DNA of 64,000 nucleotides from Sphingobacteruim zhuxiongii (GTDB lineage Bacteria > Bacteroidota > Bacteroidia > Sphingobacteriales > Sphingobacteriaceae): assembly GCF_009557615.1 (NCBI RefSeq), contig NZ_CP045652.1:2666001-2730000 (forward strand), read 5' to 3'. Position 1 is the stretch's first letter. Each line of letters begins with the position of its first letter. Made by a program: the position numbers and the translations under genes. The notes under the pieces were generated by a model, which saw only the letters and a program-made list of their open reading frames with translations, had not been told where the DNA came from and ran no database searches. This document shows, piece after piece, positions 42,207-51,747 of this stretch.

Positions 42207-43097
42207 ATGGAAACGACAAAAGAAGGAAATAGCAAAGATTTGTACCCTAGCCCCCCATTTAAAAAACAGGCACAATCCCCTCCTGGCCTAACCGACAAGA
42301 TGGTTCCTCGTCCAGACCATGGAGAGCTGACATATCAAGGGTCGAGCCTGCTTGAAGGCAAGGTGGTGATCATCACTGGTGCGGATTCTGGAATCGGAAA
42401 AGCAGTAGCCATCGCGATGGCGCGCGAGGGTGCGGATATCGTAATATGTTATAAAGACAGTATCGAAGATCAAGATGCTGAAGATACCGCCGACTATGTA
42501 AGAAAGGCTGGTAGAAAAGCGATTCTTTATAAAGGCGATATTCGCGATGAGCAAGTTTGCAAGGACATTATAGAGACGACAGTAGCAAAGTTTAAGAAAT
42601 TTGATATTCTAGTCAACAATGCCGCCTACCAAATGTCTTACAAAAACCTACAAGAGATTAGCGCCGACGAGTGGAACATGACTTTTGAAATTAACTTAAG
42701 TGCGATGTTTTATTTAGTCAAGCATGGTCAACAGCATATGCGCGAAGGCGGTAGCGTGATTAACACCACTTCGGTCAACGCCTATGATCCCAACCCGACT
42801 TTGATACCCTATGCCGCTAGCAAAGCAGCGATACAAAATTTCACCGCCAATCTAGCGCAAAAGTTTCTGAACGAAGGCAATGGCATCCGTGTTAATGCAG
42901 TGGCTCCTGGGCCAGTATGGACGCCATTAATTCCGAGCACCATTCCTGATCATGAACATTTTGGCGACAATACGCCTTTAGGTAGACCTGCCCAACCTGC
43001 TGAATTAGCTGCCGTCTATGTGTTTTTAGCATCCAACGCGGCATCCTATATTGCGGGCGCCACCATTCCTGTTACTGGCGGACGTATTACGATTTAA
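42207..43097 (+). CDS. Short-chain dehydrogenase/reductase, general-stress (YhdF/GSP39) type
   Basis: 296 aa from the ATG at 42207; the frame is open upstream into the kinase gene but the extension is not family-like. The N-terminal tail, SPPFKKQAQSPPGLTDKMVP, is typical of stress-type SDRs. Rossmann motif TGADSGIGKAVA, NNAAY, catalytic Ser in INTTSVNAY, YxxxK as YAASKAA, and the end ASYIAGATIPVTGG are all present. Substrate unknown; a sugar/polyol or glutathione-linked aldehyde is possible. The last 11 nt overlap the convergent CinA-like gene. Confidence 0.92.
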   Translation: METTKEGNSKDLYPSPPFKKQAQSPPGLTDKMVPRPDHGELTYQGSSLLEGKVVIITGADSGIGKAVAIAMAREGADIVICYKDSIEDQDAEDTADYVRKAGRKAILYKGDIRDEQVCKDIIETTVAKFKKFDILVNNAAYQMSYKNLQEISADEWNMTFEINLSAMFYLVKHGQQHMREGGSVINTTSVNAYDPNPTLIPYAASKAAIQNFTANLAQKFLNEGNGIRVNAVAPGPVWTPLIPSTIPDHEHFGDNTPLGRPAQPAELAAVYVFLASNAASYIAGATIPVTGGRITI

Positions 43098-43587
43098 CCT
43101 GATCCAACAGCGAAGCGAGCATCTCTAAAGAGCAATTGAGGGTTTTGATATAAGTATCAGCAGCATGCGCACTTGGCAAGGCATAAGATCGGGCGAGATA
43201 AGCATCCTTAACCGCAACAGCGATAAAGACGTCGCCTACTTTAGCGCTAGGATGTTTATCTGTCCCTTCATAGGCGAGTCCGGTAACAGCGATGCGTACC
43301 TCAGCAGGAAGAACTTGCTTTAATCCCTGCAGAAGTGCTAGGCTTACTTCGATGGATTCGGCGGTATAGGTCGACAGCAGCTCCTCAGGCACCAGGAGAA
43401 GCGAGGTTTTTACGGATTCCTCAAAACAGACGATTCCGCCTAGAAGATAATTACCTGAGTCTATTTGCAAACTCCACACACTTGTTATAAAGCCCGAGGT
43501 CATACTCTCGGCAAAGGACAAGTGCCAGCCTCTTCTGCTGATCTCGTCGCCGAGGCGATTTAAAAGTTTATGATTTATCGCAGTCAT
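43087..43587 (-). CDS. CinA C-terminal-domain amidohydrolase (PncC-like)
   Basis: 166 aa from the Met at 43587; the upstream extension to 43674 is not conserved-looking. The domain has the signature SFAESMTSGFITSVW (normally AES-TGG), YLLGGIVCFEESVKTSLL, and AVTGLAYEGTDKHPSAKVGD. PncC deamidates nicotinamide mononucleotide for NAD salvage. The GG of the usual ESCTGG is SG here, so activity is likely but not certain. Confidence 0.83.
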   Translation of the reverse strand: MTAINHKLLNRLGDEISRRGWHLSFAESMTSGFITSVWSLQIDSGNYLLGGIVCFEESVKTSLLLVPEELLSTYTAESIEVSLALLQGLKQVLPAEVRIAVTGLAYEGTDKHPSAKVGDVFIAVAVKDAYLARSYALPSAHAADTYIKTLNCSLEMLASLLDQVKS

Positions 43588-43712
43588 GAATGGATATCTT
43601 TTTTGTTTTTTTTCTAGTGAACAGTTTACGGTAAAAATAGTTAGTGGTATTCTGTTTTGGGAAGACAGAACCATCGGGGAATTTAATTGTTAGAATAACA
43701 AAAGCATTTATT

Positions 43713-44468
43713 ATGAGAGCAATTTGGACAGGAGCAATAGGTTTCGGATTAGTCAATATTCCGATTAAAATTTACAGTGCAACGCAATCGAGCAGCTTGG
43801 ACCTCGATATGTTAGACCGAAAAGATCATTCGAACATCAAATATAAACGTGTGAATGAAAAAACAGGAAAAGAGGTTCCATGGGACAACATTGTTAAAGG
43901 ATACCTACTTAAAGATAAATACGTTGTGTTGGAAGATGCCGATTTTGAGGACGCTATGCCCGAAAAAAATAAGATGATTAATTTGCAGACCTTTGTCCAA
44001 GGGAAGGAAGTAGACAGCATTTATTTCGATACTCCCTATTACTTGGAACCTCAAAAGTCAGGAGAGAAGGCATATCAATTATTGCGTAAAGCATTGCAAA
44101 AATCAAAGACCGTCGGTTTGGGAACCTTTGTTATGCGCAATGTTGAAAATTTAGTGATTGTAAGACCTTATGAAGATGTTTTACTCCTTAATACTTTGCG
44201 TTTTCAGGAGGAAATCCAACCGCTATCCGCGATAAAAGATACCGCCAACATATCTATAAAGAAGCAAGAAATGGATATGGCCTTGCAATTAATTAAGGCA
44301 AACAGTAAACCCTTCGATATAGCCGCATACAAAAACGAACACAGCGAAGCACTTTTGAAAATTATTAAGCAGAAAAGCAAGGGCAAGCGTGCTACGATCC
44401 GTAAAATCAATGTAGAAAACACCAAAGCTTCCGATTTATTGGAAAAGCTAAAGGCCAGTTTAGCCTAA
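43713..44468 (+). CDS. ku: Ku protein for non-homologous end joining
   Basis: 251 aa from the ATG at 43713 (MRAIWTGAIGFGLVNIPIKI, a near-invariant Ku start). The beta-barrel core includes KYKRVNEKTGKEVPW, the family's YFDTPYYLEPQKSGEKAY and KTVGLGTFVMRNVENLVIVR. Homodimeric Ku binds double-strand break ends and recruits LigD. It appears intact. It is convergent with ligD (4-nt overlap), which is broken by two insertion sequences. Confidence 0.96.
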   Translation: MRAIWTGAIGFGLVNIPIKIYSATQSSSLDLDMLDRKDHSNIKYKRVNEKTGKEVPWDNIVKGYLLKDKYVVLEDADFEDAMPEKNKMINLQTFVQGKEVDSIYFDTPYYLEPQKSGEKAYQLLRKALQKSKTVGLGTFVMRNVENLVIVRPYEDVLLLNTLRFQEEIQPLSAIKDTANISIKKQEMDMALQLIKANSKPFDIAAYKNEHSEALLKIIKQKSKGKRATIRKINVENTKASDLLEKLKASLA

Positions 44469-45796
44469 AATTTTGTTATAGCTCTTTTAATGTCAACTCT
44501 GGTCTTAAAAATCGCTTCCCAGGGGTCTGCCTTCGTACGAAGGCGCTCGACAAGCGAATCGATTGTGAAGTTAGTGATTTGGATATCCTCATTGAGTTCC
44601 TCCCAAAAAATAGGTGTGCTAACACTAGCGCCTGGCTTAGGACGCACAGAATAAGGCGCTGCGATCGTTTGTCCTTGTCTATTCTGAAGAAAATCCAGAT
44701 AGATCAGTCCCTGCCGTTGTTTGACTGCACGTTCCAGGCTTGTAGTTTCAGGATGTTGGTCGTGAACCATCTGGGCAAGGAATTGTATAAAGTTCCGCAC
44801 TAAACTATAGTCGTATTGTTCATTTACATGGAGGTAAATGTGAAAGCCTGAGGATCCGGAAGTTTTTATGAATCCAGGGATCTCCGCCTTATCCAAAAGC
44901 TTTTTACAAGTCTTTGCGACTGCTTTCAGTTCTTGGAAATCCATCCCATTCGGATCCAAGTCCAATACCCCGAATTTTGGCATCTGCGGTTTCTTGAAGG
45001 TGGAAAGCCAGGAATTTATTTCAATGGAGCCCAAATTGGCAATATACAGTAAACTCGCCAAATCATTGCATATCAAGTAGTCGATCGTTTCCTTATTCGA
45101 TGCCGTTTCCATAGGAACAGTTTTCATCCAGGAGGGCAACTGTTTAGGCTCTACGTCTTTTTGAAAGAAACTCTTCCCTTTAATCCCGTCGGGAAATCTG
45201 TTCATAGCGATAGGCTTATCTTTCAGATACGGCAACAGATAGTTGCCCATTTGTTCGTAATAAGCTAACATGTCCCCTTTGCGGAGGCCCTCATGAGGCC
45301 AATAAATTTTATCTTGATTGGTTAACGTTACTTTTTTTCTACCCAATTGAACCACACGACTTTGTTCCATCTCATTAACGGCAACTATCTCCATGCTAGC
45401 ATCCTCAGCTGCCTTATCAGCACGTAAACCCTTAAATACTGGATGTCGTAAATGCTTGTCGCCCGTCCATTCGGCAAAGTATACTTCGCAAACCAGCTCG
45501 GGTTCCACCCAACTCACTTGGCTCTCCTTGGCAACTTTCACCGCATGATCAAAAGGTTTTGTTTTCCTTCGATGCGGCGCTAAGATTTCGAGAATTTCCT
45601 TTCGTTCACGCTCTTTAAATCCCGAACCACAGTTGCCTATATAAATGAGTTTCCCCTGCACATAGGCGCCCAATACGAGAGCGCCAAAACCCGATTGCTG
45701 GCCCTGCGCCTCCGTGAAACCGCAAATGACGGCCTGTTGACTGTTTCGCAGTTTATATTTCAACCAAGCACTGCTTCGCTGCCCCTCGAGGTATTG
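44465..45796 (-). pseudogene. ligD: ligD fragment 3: ligase OB-fold end and polymerase/primase domain
   Basis: 3' part of the LigD gene, open from the target duplication at 45794-45796. It starts YLEGQRSSAWLKYKLRNSQQ (end of the ligase nucleotidyl domain), then the OB-fold (FGALVLGAYVQGKLIYIGNC), then the polymerase domain (MNRFPDGIKGKSFFQKDV, VLDLDPNGMDF, SSGFHIYLHV). An internal ATG at 45763 could yield a 432-aa OB-plus-polymerase piece. It joins in frame with fragment 2 if one insertion sequence and one TTG copy are removed. Confidence 0.92.
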
Positions 45797-45825
45797 TGGA
45801 ATTGCAACTTAAAAGTGGAGACTTT

Positions 45826-46680
45826 TTATGCCACTAATAAACTAGTTGATTTATAAAATTTTTCCATTTCATTTGGTGTTTTATTACCTAATCCAGAATG
45901 GATTCTTTTTTGATGGTAAAATCCTTCGATGTATCTAAAGATTTCTAATCTCGCAGCTTCCCTGTTTGCAAATTTTCTGTGATAAACTAATTCACATTTT
46001 AGTGTTTTGAAGAAGCTTTCCGCGACTGCGTTATCCCAACAATTACCTTTCCTGCTCATACTTTGGATAATTTCATTTTTTCCTAATAAAGACTTAAACT
46101 CGTTGCATGCATATTGAGCACCTCTATCTGAGTGGAAAATCAGACCCTGTTTTACATTCCTTTGTGCAATAGCCATTTTAAGTGCTTTTAAAGTTGTATG
46201 CTCTGCCGTCATGTCATTACTGAACGACCAACCTATGATTTTTCTATCGGCAAGGTCGATAACAGTAGTAAGATACAGCCATCCTGATCCAGTCTTGATG
46301 TAGGTAATATCACCAACCCATTTTTGCGATAGGCCATCTGTAAAGAAATTTCTTCCAAGGAGATTCTCAGCAAGTTGAAAACTGTGTTTGGAATCTGTCG
46401 TTATCTTAAATTTCTTCCGAATCTTGCTTCTTAGATTCAATTTTCTCATCAATCTGGCGACATAAGAACGTGATATTTTATGATTTTTCTTATTCAGTTC
46501 TAAAGTAATTCGAGGACTGCCGTATATTTGGTCACTGTCCTGATGTTCTTGTTTTACCAGTATAGATAATTCCTCTGTTCTCTTATCTCTGTTGCTTTTT
46601 GGTCTAGAAATCCATTTGTAAAACGAACTACTGCTTGTATTTATAATCTTGCACATCTTTTCAACTGCGAATAGGTTCAT
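45826..46680 (-). CDS. IS3-family transposase OrfB (copy A)
   Basis: 284 aa integrase-core protein. The DDE residues are in WVGDITYIK, IFHSDRGAQYA and NAVAESFFKTLK, with an N-terminal HTH_21-like part (SSSSFYKWISRP, DSDQIYGSPRITLEL). It is expressed as an OrfA-OrfB fusion by -1 frameshift near the OrfA stop. It differs from copy B at two residues (QEHQ versus QAHQ; KSLLG versus KSFLG). The frame is intact. Confidence 0.93.
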   Translation of the reverse strand: MNLFAVEKMCKIINTSSSSFYKWISRPKSNRDKRTEELSILVKQEHQDSDQIYGSPRITLELNKKNHKISRSYVARLMRKLNLRSKIRKKFKITTDSKHSFQLAENLLGRNFFTDGLSQKWVGDITYIKTGSGWLYLTTVIDLADRKIIGWSFSNDMTAEHTTLKALKMAIAQRNVKQGLIFHSDRGAQYACNEFKSLLGKNEIIQSMSRKGNCWDNAVAESFFKTLKCELVYHRKFANREAARLEIFRYIEGFYHQKRIHSGLGNKTPNEMEKFYKSTSLLVA

Positions 46681-46706
46681 ATGCGATTTTATGAACTCAT
46701 ATTTTC

Positions 46707-46988
46707 TCAGTCGCCCTTGGAAAAGATGGCTACCGCCTTTTTTAAGATTACGTTTTCTAATTCTGCTTCCTTTAAACGCTTTTTTAACTCCCTAATCTCT
46801 TGCTCCTCTGGAGTTAATTTATCATTCTTTGGTAATAGTGTACCTCCATTATATCTAGGATCTACACGCCATTTACTTAATCTACTTGCATCTAGATCCA
46901 ACTCTTTTGCTGCTTCCAAAACCGAGCCCTTTAGAGAGGACAACTCTACTGCCATTTTTTTAAATGACTCATCAAATATTCTTGCCAT
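46707..46988 (-). CDS. IS3-family transposase OrfA (copy A)
   Basis: 93 aa with a helix-turn-helix (ARIFDESFKKMAVELSSLKG, DLDASRLSKWR) and a leucine-zipper tail (IRELKKRLKEAELENVILKK). Same protein as in copy B. Confidence 0.93.
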   Translation of the reverse strand: MARIFDESFKKMAVELSSLKGSVLEAAKELDLDASRLSKWRVDPRYNGGTLLPKNDKLTPEEQEIRELKKRLKEAELENVILKKAVAIFSKGD

Positions 46989-47050
46989 GTCTTAACAAAT
47001 TTAATTCTATTTTATTTTAAATCTGTCTCCACTTAAAGGTAGCAACTCCA

Positions 47051-47364
47051 TTGACTATCTGCCCGCTTAGCTATAATACCCTCCCACTGATGTGCTGCTG
47101 CTTCTTCGATACCTCCTCCATTAGTCAGATCGACTGGCTTAACGTGGAAAATGTGCTTTAACTTCGCTCTTCTCAACAGGAGTTCGAGTAGTTCCTTCCT
47201 CTCGATTAAAGTATAAGTTCGTAGGTTTATCTCATCAAGTTCCAGGATGTCGAATATATAATACCGCAGTTGCAAAGCCTTTGCAATAGGTTCTCCGGCT
47301 TGCAAGCCCTGAAAATGCTCTTTCCCATGCTGATCCGCTAGCACGATTTCGCCATCGAGTATAC
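47051..47364 (-). pseudogene. ligD: ligD fragment 2: middle of the ATP-dependent ligase domain
   Basis: About 100 codons stranded between the two insertion sequences. It reads ILDGEIVLADQHGKEHFQGL, YYIFDILELDEINLRTY and EGIIAKRADSQ, which contain ligase motifs III, IIIa and IV/V-like elements. Both ends join in frame to fragments 1 and 3 once each element and one copy of each target duplication are removed. Confidence 0.93.
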
Positions 47365-47393
47365 TGGAATTGCAACTTAAAAGTGGAGACTTT

Positions 47394-48248
47394 TTATGCC
47401 ACTAATAAACTAGTTGATTTATAAAATTTTTCCATTTCATTTGGTGTTTTATTACCTAATCCAGAATGGATTCTTTTTTGATGGTAAAATCCTTCGATGT
47501 ATCTAAAGATTTCTAATCTCGCAGCTTCCCTGTTTGCAAATTTTCTGTGATAAACTAATTCACATTTTAGTGTTTTGAAGAAGCTTTCCGCGACTGCGTT
47601 ATCCCAACAATTACCTTTCCTGCTCATACTTTGGATAATTTCATTTTTTCCTAAGAAAGACTTAAACTCGTTGCATGCATATTGAGCACCTCTATCTGAG
47701 TGGAAAATCAGACCCTGTTTTACATTCCTTTGTGCAATAGCCATTTTAAGTGCTTTTAAAGTTGTATGCTCTGCCGTCATGTCATTACTGAACGACCAAC
47801 CTATGATTTTTCTATCGGCAAGGTCGATAACAGTAGTAAGATACAGCCATCCTGATCCAGTCTTGATGTAGGTAATATCACCAACCCATTTTTGCGATAG
47901 GCCATCTGTAAAGAAATTTCTTCCAAGGAGATTCTCAGCAAGTTGAAAACTGTGTTTGGAATCTGTCGTTATCTTAAATTTCTTCCGAATCTTGCTTCTT
48001 AGATTCAATTTTCTCATCAATCTGGCGACATAAGAACGTGATATTTTATGATTTTTCTTATTCAGTTCTAAAGTAATTCGAGGACTGCCGTATATTTGGT
48101 CACTGTCCTGATGTGCTTGTTTTACCAGTATAGATAATTCCTCTGTTCTCTTATCTCTGTTGCTTTTTGGTCTAGAAATCCATTTGTAAAACGAACTACT
48201 GCTTGTATTTATAATCTTGCACATCTTTTCAACTGCGAATAGGTTCAT
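47394..48248 (-). CDS. IS3-family transposase OrfB (copy B)
   Basis: 284 aa, identical in layout to copy A, with two residue differences. The DDE motif is intact, so the element may still move. Confidence 0.93.
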   Translation of the reverse strand: MNLFAVEKMCKIINTSSSSFYKWISRPKSNRDKRTEELSILVKQAHQDSDQIYGSPRITLELNKKNHKISRSYVARLMRKLNLRSKIRKKFKITTDSKHSFQLAENLLGRNFFTDGLSQKWVGDITYIKTGSGWLYLTTVIDLADRKIIGWSFSNDMTAEHTTLKALKMAIAQRNVKQGLIFHSDRGAQYACNEFKSFLGKNEIIQSMSRKGNCWDNAVAESFFKTLKCELVYHRKFANREAARLEIFRYIEGFYHQKRIHSGLGNKTPNEMEKFYKSTSLLVA

Positions 48249-48274
48249 ATGCGATTTTATGAACTCATATTTTC

Positions 48275-48556
48275 TCAGTCGCCCTTGGAAAAGATGGCTA
48301 CCGCCTTTTTTAAGATTACGTTTTCTAATTCTGCTTCCTTTAAACGCTTTTTTAACTCCCTAATCTCTTGCTCCTCTGGAGTTAATTTATCATTCTTTGG
48401 TAATAGTGTACCTCCATTATATCTAGGATCTACACGCCATTTACTTAATCTACTTGCATCTAGATCCAACTCTTTTGCTGCTTCCAAAACCGAGCCCTTT
48501 AGAGAGGACAACTCTACTGCCATTTTTTTAAATGACTCATCAAATATTCTTGCCAT
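48275..48556 (-). CDS. IS3-family transposase OrfA (copy B)
   Basis: 93 aa, the same protein as copy A OrfA; helix-turn-helix and zipper as described there. Confidence 0.93.
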   Translation of the reverse strand: MARIFDESFKKMAVELSSLKGSVLEAAKELDLDASRLSKWRVDPRYNGGTLLPKNDKLTPEEQEIRELKKRLKEAELENVILKKAVAIFSKGD

Positions 48557-48618
48557 GTCTTAACAAATTTAATTCTATTTTATTTTAAATCTGTCTCCAC
48601 TTAAAGGTAGCAACTCCA

Positions 48619-49417
48619 TACAACGGCGCGAAAGCCTTTTCAACTCTTGAATCAACGATGGAAACTTTTGATCAAGTCGATTTCCGTTGCGCGAAACCAA
48701 GCTGGGACGACCAACTCCACAAATAGCTATAGCCCGGAATCCATCGTATTTTTTTTCATAGAGCCAGTCATCTCCGTCGGGAAGTTCCTTGCTGAGTTTG
48801 GCGAGCATGGGTTCGACTTTTACCGTTGATACTTCAATAGGAGACTCCCTTTTTTTAAACCTTTTTCCTTGTTCGACGACTTCTTTCTCGACGAGCTGCT
48901 CAATATCGTAGGGCTGATAGGTCGCAAAATCATCGGAATGTTTAATTAGCAACCATTGATCTTCTGCCGCTTGTCTCATCTTAACCAAAGCAAATTCGCC
49001 TTTCAATTGATTCCCGTTCAGGCGAAATTTGATACTACCCTCCTTGAGACTCTTGAGAAATCCCTTCTCAGTTTTATCTGCAACAAATTCATAGTATCCA
49101 GAGTCAAAAATGGAGACCGTTCCAGCGCCATAATTCCCTCTGGGAATGGTACCTTCAAAATGCGCATATTCTAGTGGGTGATCTTCGACGCGGACGGCCA
49201 GTCGTTTGTCGATTGGGTTCATCGAGGGCCCTTTGGGAATGGCCCAACTTTTTAAGACGCCATCTAATTCCAGCCGGAAATCATAATGCAGCCGGCTCGC
49301 ATGATGCCGCTGTACCACGAAACGCAGACCTTGTTTGCGGGACTTTTTTGAGGTTCCGCGCGGCTCATTGGTTTTTTCGAAATCACGTTTCTGCTGATAA
49401 GGTTGTAGACTTGCCAT
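48619..49417 (-). pseudogene. ligD: ligD fragment 1: 3'-phosphoesterase domain and start of ligase domain
   Basis: 5' part of LigD, 266 codons before the insertion point. Residues 1-165 are the phosphoesterase domain (RHHASRLHYDFRLELDG, SWAIPKGPSMNP, VEDHPLEYAHFEGTIP, NYGAGTV). Residues from about 200 are the ligase, with the nucleotidyl-lysine motif YEKKYDGFR (about K223) and SRNGN. The order PE-ligase-polymerase matches Pseudomonas LigD; the restored protein would be about 812 aa. As it stands, the frame runs 15 codons into the insertion sequence. Confidence 0.94.
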
Positions 49418-49473
49418 ACTTACTTGTAGAACAAGACGATGAACTAAATGTTTGCGAATCGCCTCCTTTTTGC

Positions 49474-50136
49474 CTAACGAATAAGCCCCATTAACACAGC
49501 AAACTTGATTAAAGCAGGCGTGTTTTTAGCCTTCGTCTTTTCAATTAAATTTTGGCGGTGCCCCTCTACCGTTCGCTTACTTATGAACAGCATTTTTGCA
49601 ATTTCTTGATTCGTATAGCCCTCCCCCAATAGATTCAACACTTCCTGCTCTCTTTCTGAGAGATCGAAATCGACGGGATTACTAACAATAGGCTGAACAT
49701 TATTTTTAACAATCGCTTTTTCAACAAAGCTCATGGATAATTCTTCACATAGATAACGTCCACCATTGCTCACGTGTTTAATACAGAAAATCATTTCCTC
49801 GGCACCAACGTTCTTAATCAAGTAACCTTTGGCACCCGATTCAAACGCCCGCGTTACGTATTGTTCGCAATCTAACATTGTTAATACAATTACTTTGATT
49901 TGCGGATATCGCTCTGCTAATTCTTGGATAAGCTGCATTCCGTCCATCTCCAGCATTCCGATGTCCGTTAGCACAATATCCGTTTCTACTCCCGAATCTA
50001 ATAAGTCTAAAACCTGTTTTCCGTTATTCACATCAGCAATCACTTGAAATGTTTGCTGTGTATCGAGCAACAGCTTAATTCCATTTCTTACCACCAAATG
50101 ATCTTCTGCCAATAGTATCTTCACCTTTTCCATCAT
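49474..50136 (-). CDS. LuxR/NarL-family response regulator
   Basis: 220 aa. The receiver domain has the acidic pocket AEDH, phospho-acceptor Asp in VLTDIGM, the switch Thr in VLTML, and Lys in GYLIKNVG. The C-terminal LuxR helix-turn-helix is LSEREQEVLNLLGEGYTNQE, then IAKMLFISKRTVEGHRQNL. No kinase gene is adjacent; the cytoplasmic PAS kinase at 41051 is a candidate partner. It is upstream of ligD on the same strand, with 56 bp between them. Tandem Met at the start. Confidence 0.94.
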   Translation of the reverse strand: MMEKVKILLAEDHLVVRNGIKLLLDTQQTFQVIADVNNGKQVLDLLDSGVETDIVLTDIGMLEMDGMQLIQELAERYPQIKVIVLTMLDCEQYVTRAFESGAKGYLIKNVGAEEMIFCIKHVSNGGRYLCEELSMSFVEKAIVKNNVQPIVSNPVDFDLSEREQEVLNLLGEGYTNQEIAKMLFISKRTVEGHRQNLIEKTKAKNTPALIKFAVLMGLIR

Positions 50137-50859
50137 TGAGCTATTTAATTTCTAAAGTTATCTGCATTATTGAACTGTTTCCAAATTTTCCGTTAGGCAT
50201 GCCATTCAAGGCCACATGCTTAATAACCTATCCTTTCATGCTTTGCCAATACCTATGTTTTCATCGGACAGTTGAACGTCCATTATAGTTCAGAAAAATT
50301 TCATTCTTCCATTAATTGCTTCCTTGAACCAAAAATTTTACGCGGCGTTTACCGAATAAAAATCTTAAGCAGAAAATTAGTAGACATCATTCAACGTACC
50401 ATGCTTTCTAAAAATAGGACTTGATAATCGTAAACCTGTCAGGCAGCTCTGTTTTATTTAGCAATGGGGATCTATTCAGCAATGATAACGCTTAAAAATA
50501 CAGATAATTCTCCGTTAGGAGCGTCAAACCAAGCCCCAAATGGCACAAATAGGTATGAGAAAATCGACTAACAGGTATTTAACGCATTCACAAAATTACA
50601 CCAATTCAAGAAGGTTATACTAACACGAAAACAAGTGTATTAGATTTATAAACCAAGTAAAAATTTAGAGTCGAAGTAAAAGTAGTTGAGCAAAAAAGCA
50701 TCTAATTTTCTTTGCATTTGCTTAGACTTTCACAACCGTGTTTCATACGTACAACAGGTATTAATACGTGTTTTGACAAATCAGCACAAACAACACAAAA
50801 CATCCTTATAATCAACGCGTTATATAGGTACAATATTTTAACGCATTAATCGACTCTAC
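50137..50859. other. Intergenic region between response regulator and sigma factor
   Basis: About 720 bp between divergent genes, A/T-rich, with no credible gene. It marks the left border of an accessory block. An AGCAATG motif occurs twice near 50460-50490. Confidence 0.4.
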
Positions 50860-51354
50860 ATGAAAACGAATCTAAACACGACCATCCTTGAAAGTTCACC
50901 AGTTCTTATGCGACTTGCGAATAATTTCACAAACGATCCTGTTGAGAAGGACGATTTAGTACAAGAGACATTCATTCGATCGTTAAATTCTTTAGAGAAA
51001 TTTACTAAGCATCCCAAATTGATTTCCTGGCTGTATGTCATTATGAAGAACATTTATTTAAATAAGTACCGTCGCGAAATTGTTAGAAGAAGTGCTGAGA
51101 AGGAAATTTCATATACACAATCTTTCAATAGTAGGATAGGTAATAAAGCGGAGTCTCTGTTTGTTTTAAAGGATGTGCAGGATGCTTTAAAATTACTGTC
51201 CGGAGAGAACTATCAAATTATTTCAATGTATTTAGAGGGTTTTAAATATTATGAAATAGCCGAACATATGAATATGAAAGAAGGCACCATTAAAACGCGG
51301 ATACACAGCATTCGCAAGTTCTTGAAAAAAAAACTGCAGGTGTATGCCCTTTAA
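50860..51354 (+). CDS. ECF-type RNA polymerase sigma factor
   Basis: 164 aa. Region 2 has DPVEKDDLVQETFIRSL and LISWLYVIMKNIYLNKYRR; region 4 has YQIISMYLEGFKYYEIAEHM and KEGTIKTRIHSIRKFLKK. No anti-sigma gene adjoins it. Same family as the factor at 31721 and the orphan region-4 protein at 30554. It could belong to the mobilisable element that follows, or be its neighbour. Confidence 0.9.
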   Translation: MKTNLNTTILESSPVLMRLANNFTNDPVEKDDLVQETFIRSLNSLEKFTKHPKLISWLYVIMKNIYLNKYRREIVRRSAEKEISYTQSFNSRIGNKAESLFVLKDVQDALKLLSGENYQIISMYLEGFKYYEIAEHMNMKEGTIKTRIHSIRKFLKKKLQVYAL

Positions 51355-51380
51355 CTTGCTTGCCTGTCTAACTTGACAAT

Positions 51381-51413
51381 AGGGGCTCCTTTTTACTTGA
51401 ACGGGCAGCCCCT
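51381..51413 (+). terminator. Hairpin after the sigma factor gene
   Basis: AGGGGCT at 51381-51387 and AGCCCCT at 51407-51413, followed only by AAAA. Probable but weak terminator. Confidence 0.45.
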
Positions 51414-51747
51414 AAAAGAAGAAGCATTATTTCCGGTAACAAATTGAAGAATTAAATATTTCATTAAATCCTAGCAACCAAATGCAGAGACATTATGCTC
51501 GACCGGTACAATTTCATTTTCATCCTTAACCATTAGCATTATTTTTTTTTTGTAGTCTGGTTATATCCTATGCAAAATGCAATGAGGATAGGCAAAACCG
51601 ATTTTCCTTACCTAAATTAAGCACATTGGATTGCTGGTCTGTTGCAATCGGCAAGATGTCCGGTTGTTAAACAACCGCAATGTTAAACCACACTCGGAAC
51701 TCGTGGTTTTGAACTTTCACGGGAGCAACGCGATAGAGGGAAAGCTA
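51414..51747. other. Region before the mobilisation genes; candidate oriT
   Basis: About 330 bp. It has a perfect palindrome at 51661-51677 (arms CGGTTGTT and AACAACCG) and a nearby hairpin AACCAC...GTGGTT at about 51684-51706, directly before the MobC-like gene. Clustered inverted repeats next to relaxase genes are typical of transfer origins; the nick site is not identified. Confidence 0.5.
51661..51677. promoter_or_regulatory. Palindrome in the candidate oriT
   Basis: CGGTTGTT, A, AACAACCG: perfect 8-bp arms with a single central base. Candidate binding site for the relaxosome protein encoded 71 bp downstream. Confidence 0.5.

Larger units (their letters stand above)
45797..47050 (-). mobile_element. 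IS3-family element in ligD, copy A
   Basis: 1254 bp. The 26-bp terminal repeats match at 21 positions; the ends read TGGAATTGCAACTT and TGGAGTTGCTACCT, and both contain AAGTGGAGAC. It is flanked by a 3-bp target duplication TTG (45794-45796 and 47051-47053). It carries orfA and orfB on the minus strand, the same direction as ligD. Nearly identical to copy B. Confidence 0.95.
47365..48618 (-). mobile_element. IS3-family element in ligD, copy B
   Basis: 1254 bp, same ends and orientation as copy A, with its own 3-bp target duplication TAC (47362-47364 and 48619-48621). A distinct duplication shows a separate insertion event, not a local duplication of the DNA. Confidence 0.95.

Noticed and set aside
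45797..48618. Interpretation of the two elements plus middle segment as one composite transposon
   Set aside because: Each element has its own 3-bp target duplication, and the middle segment is simply ligD sequence, so two single insertions explain it better.
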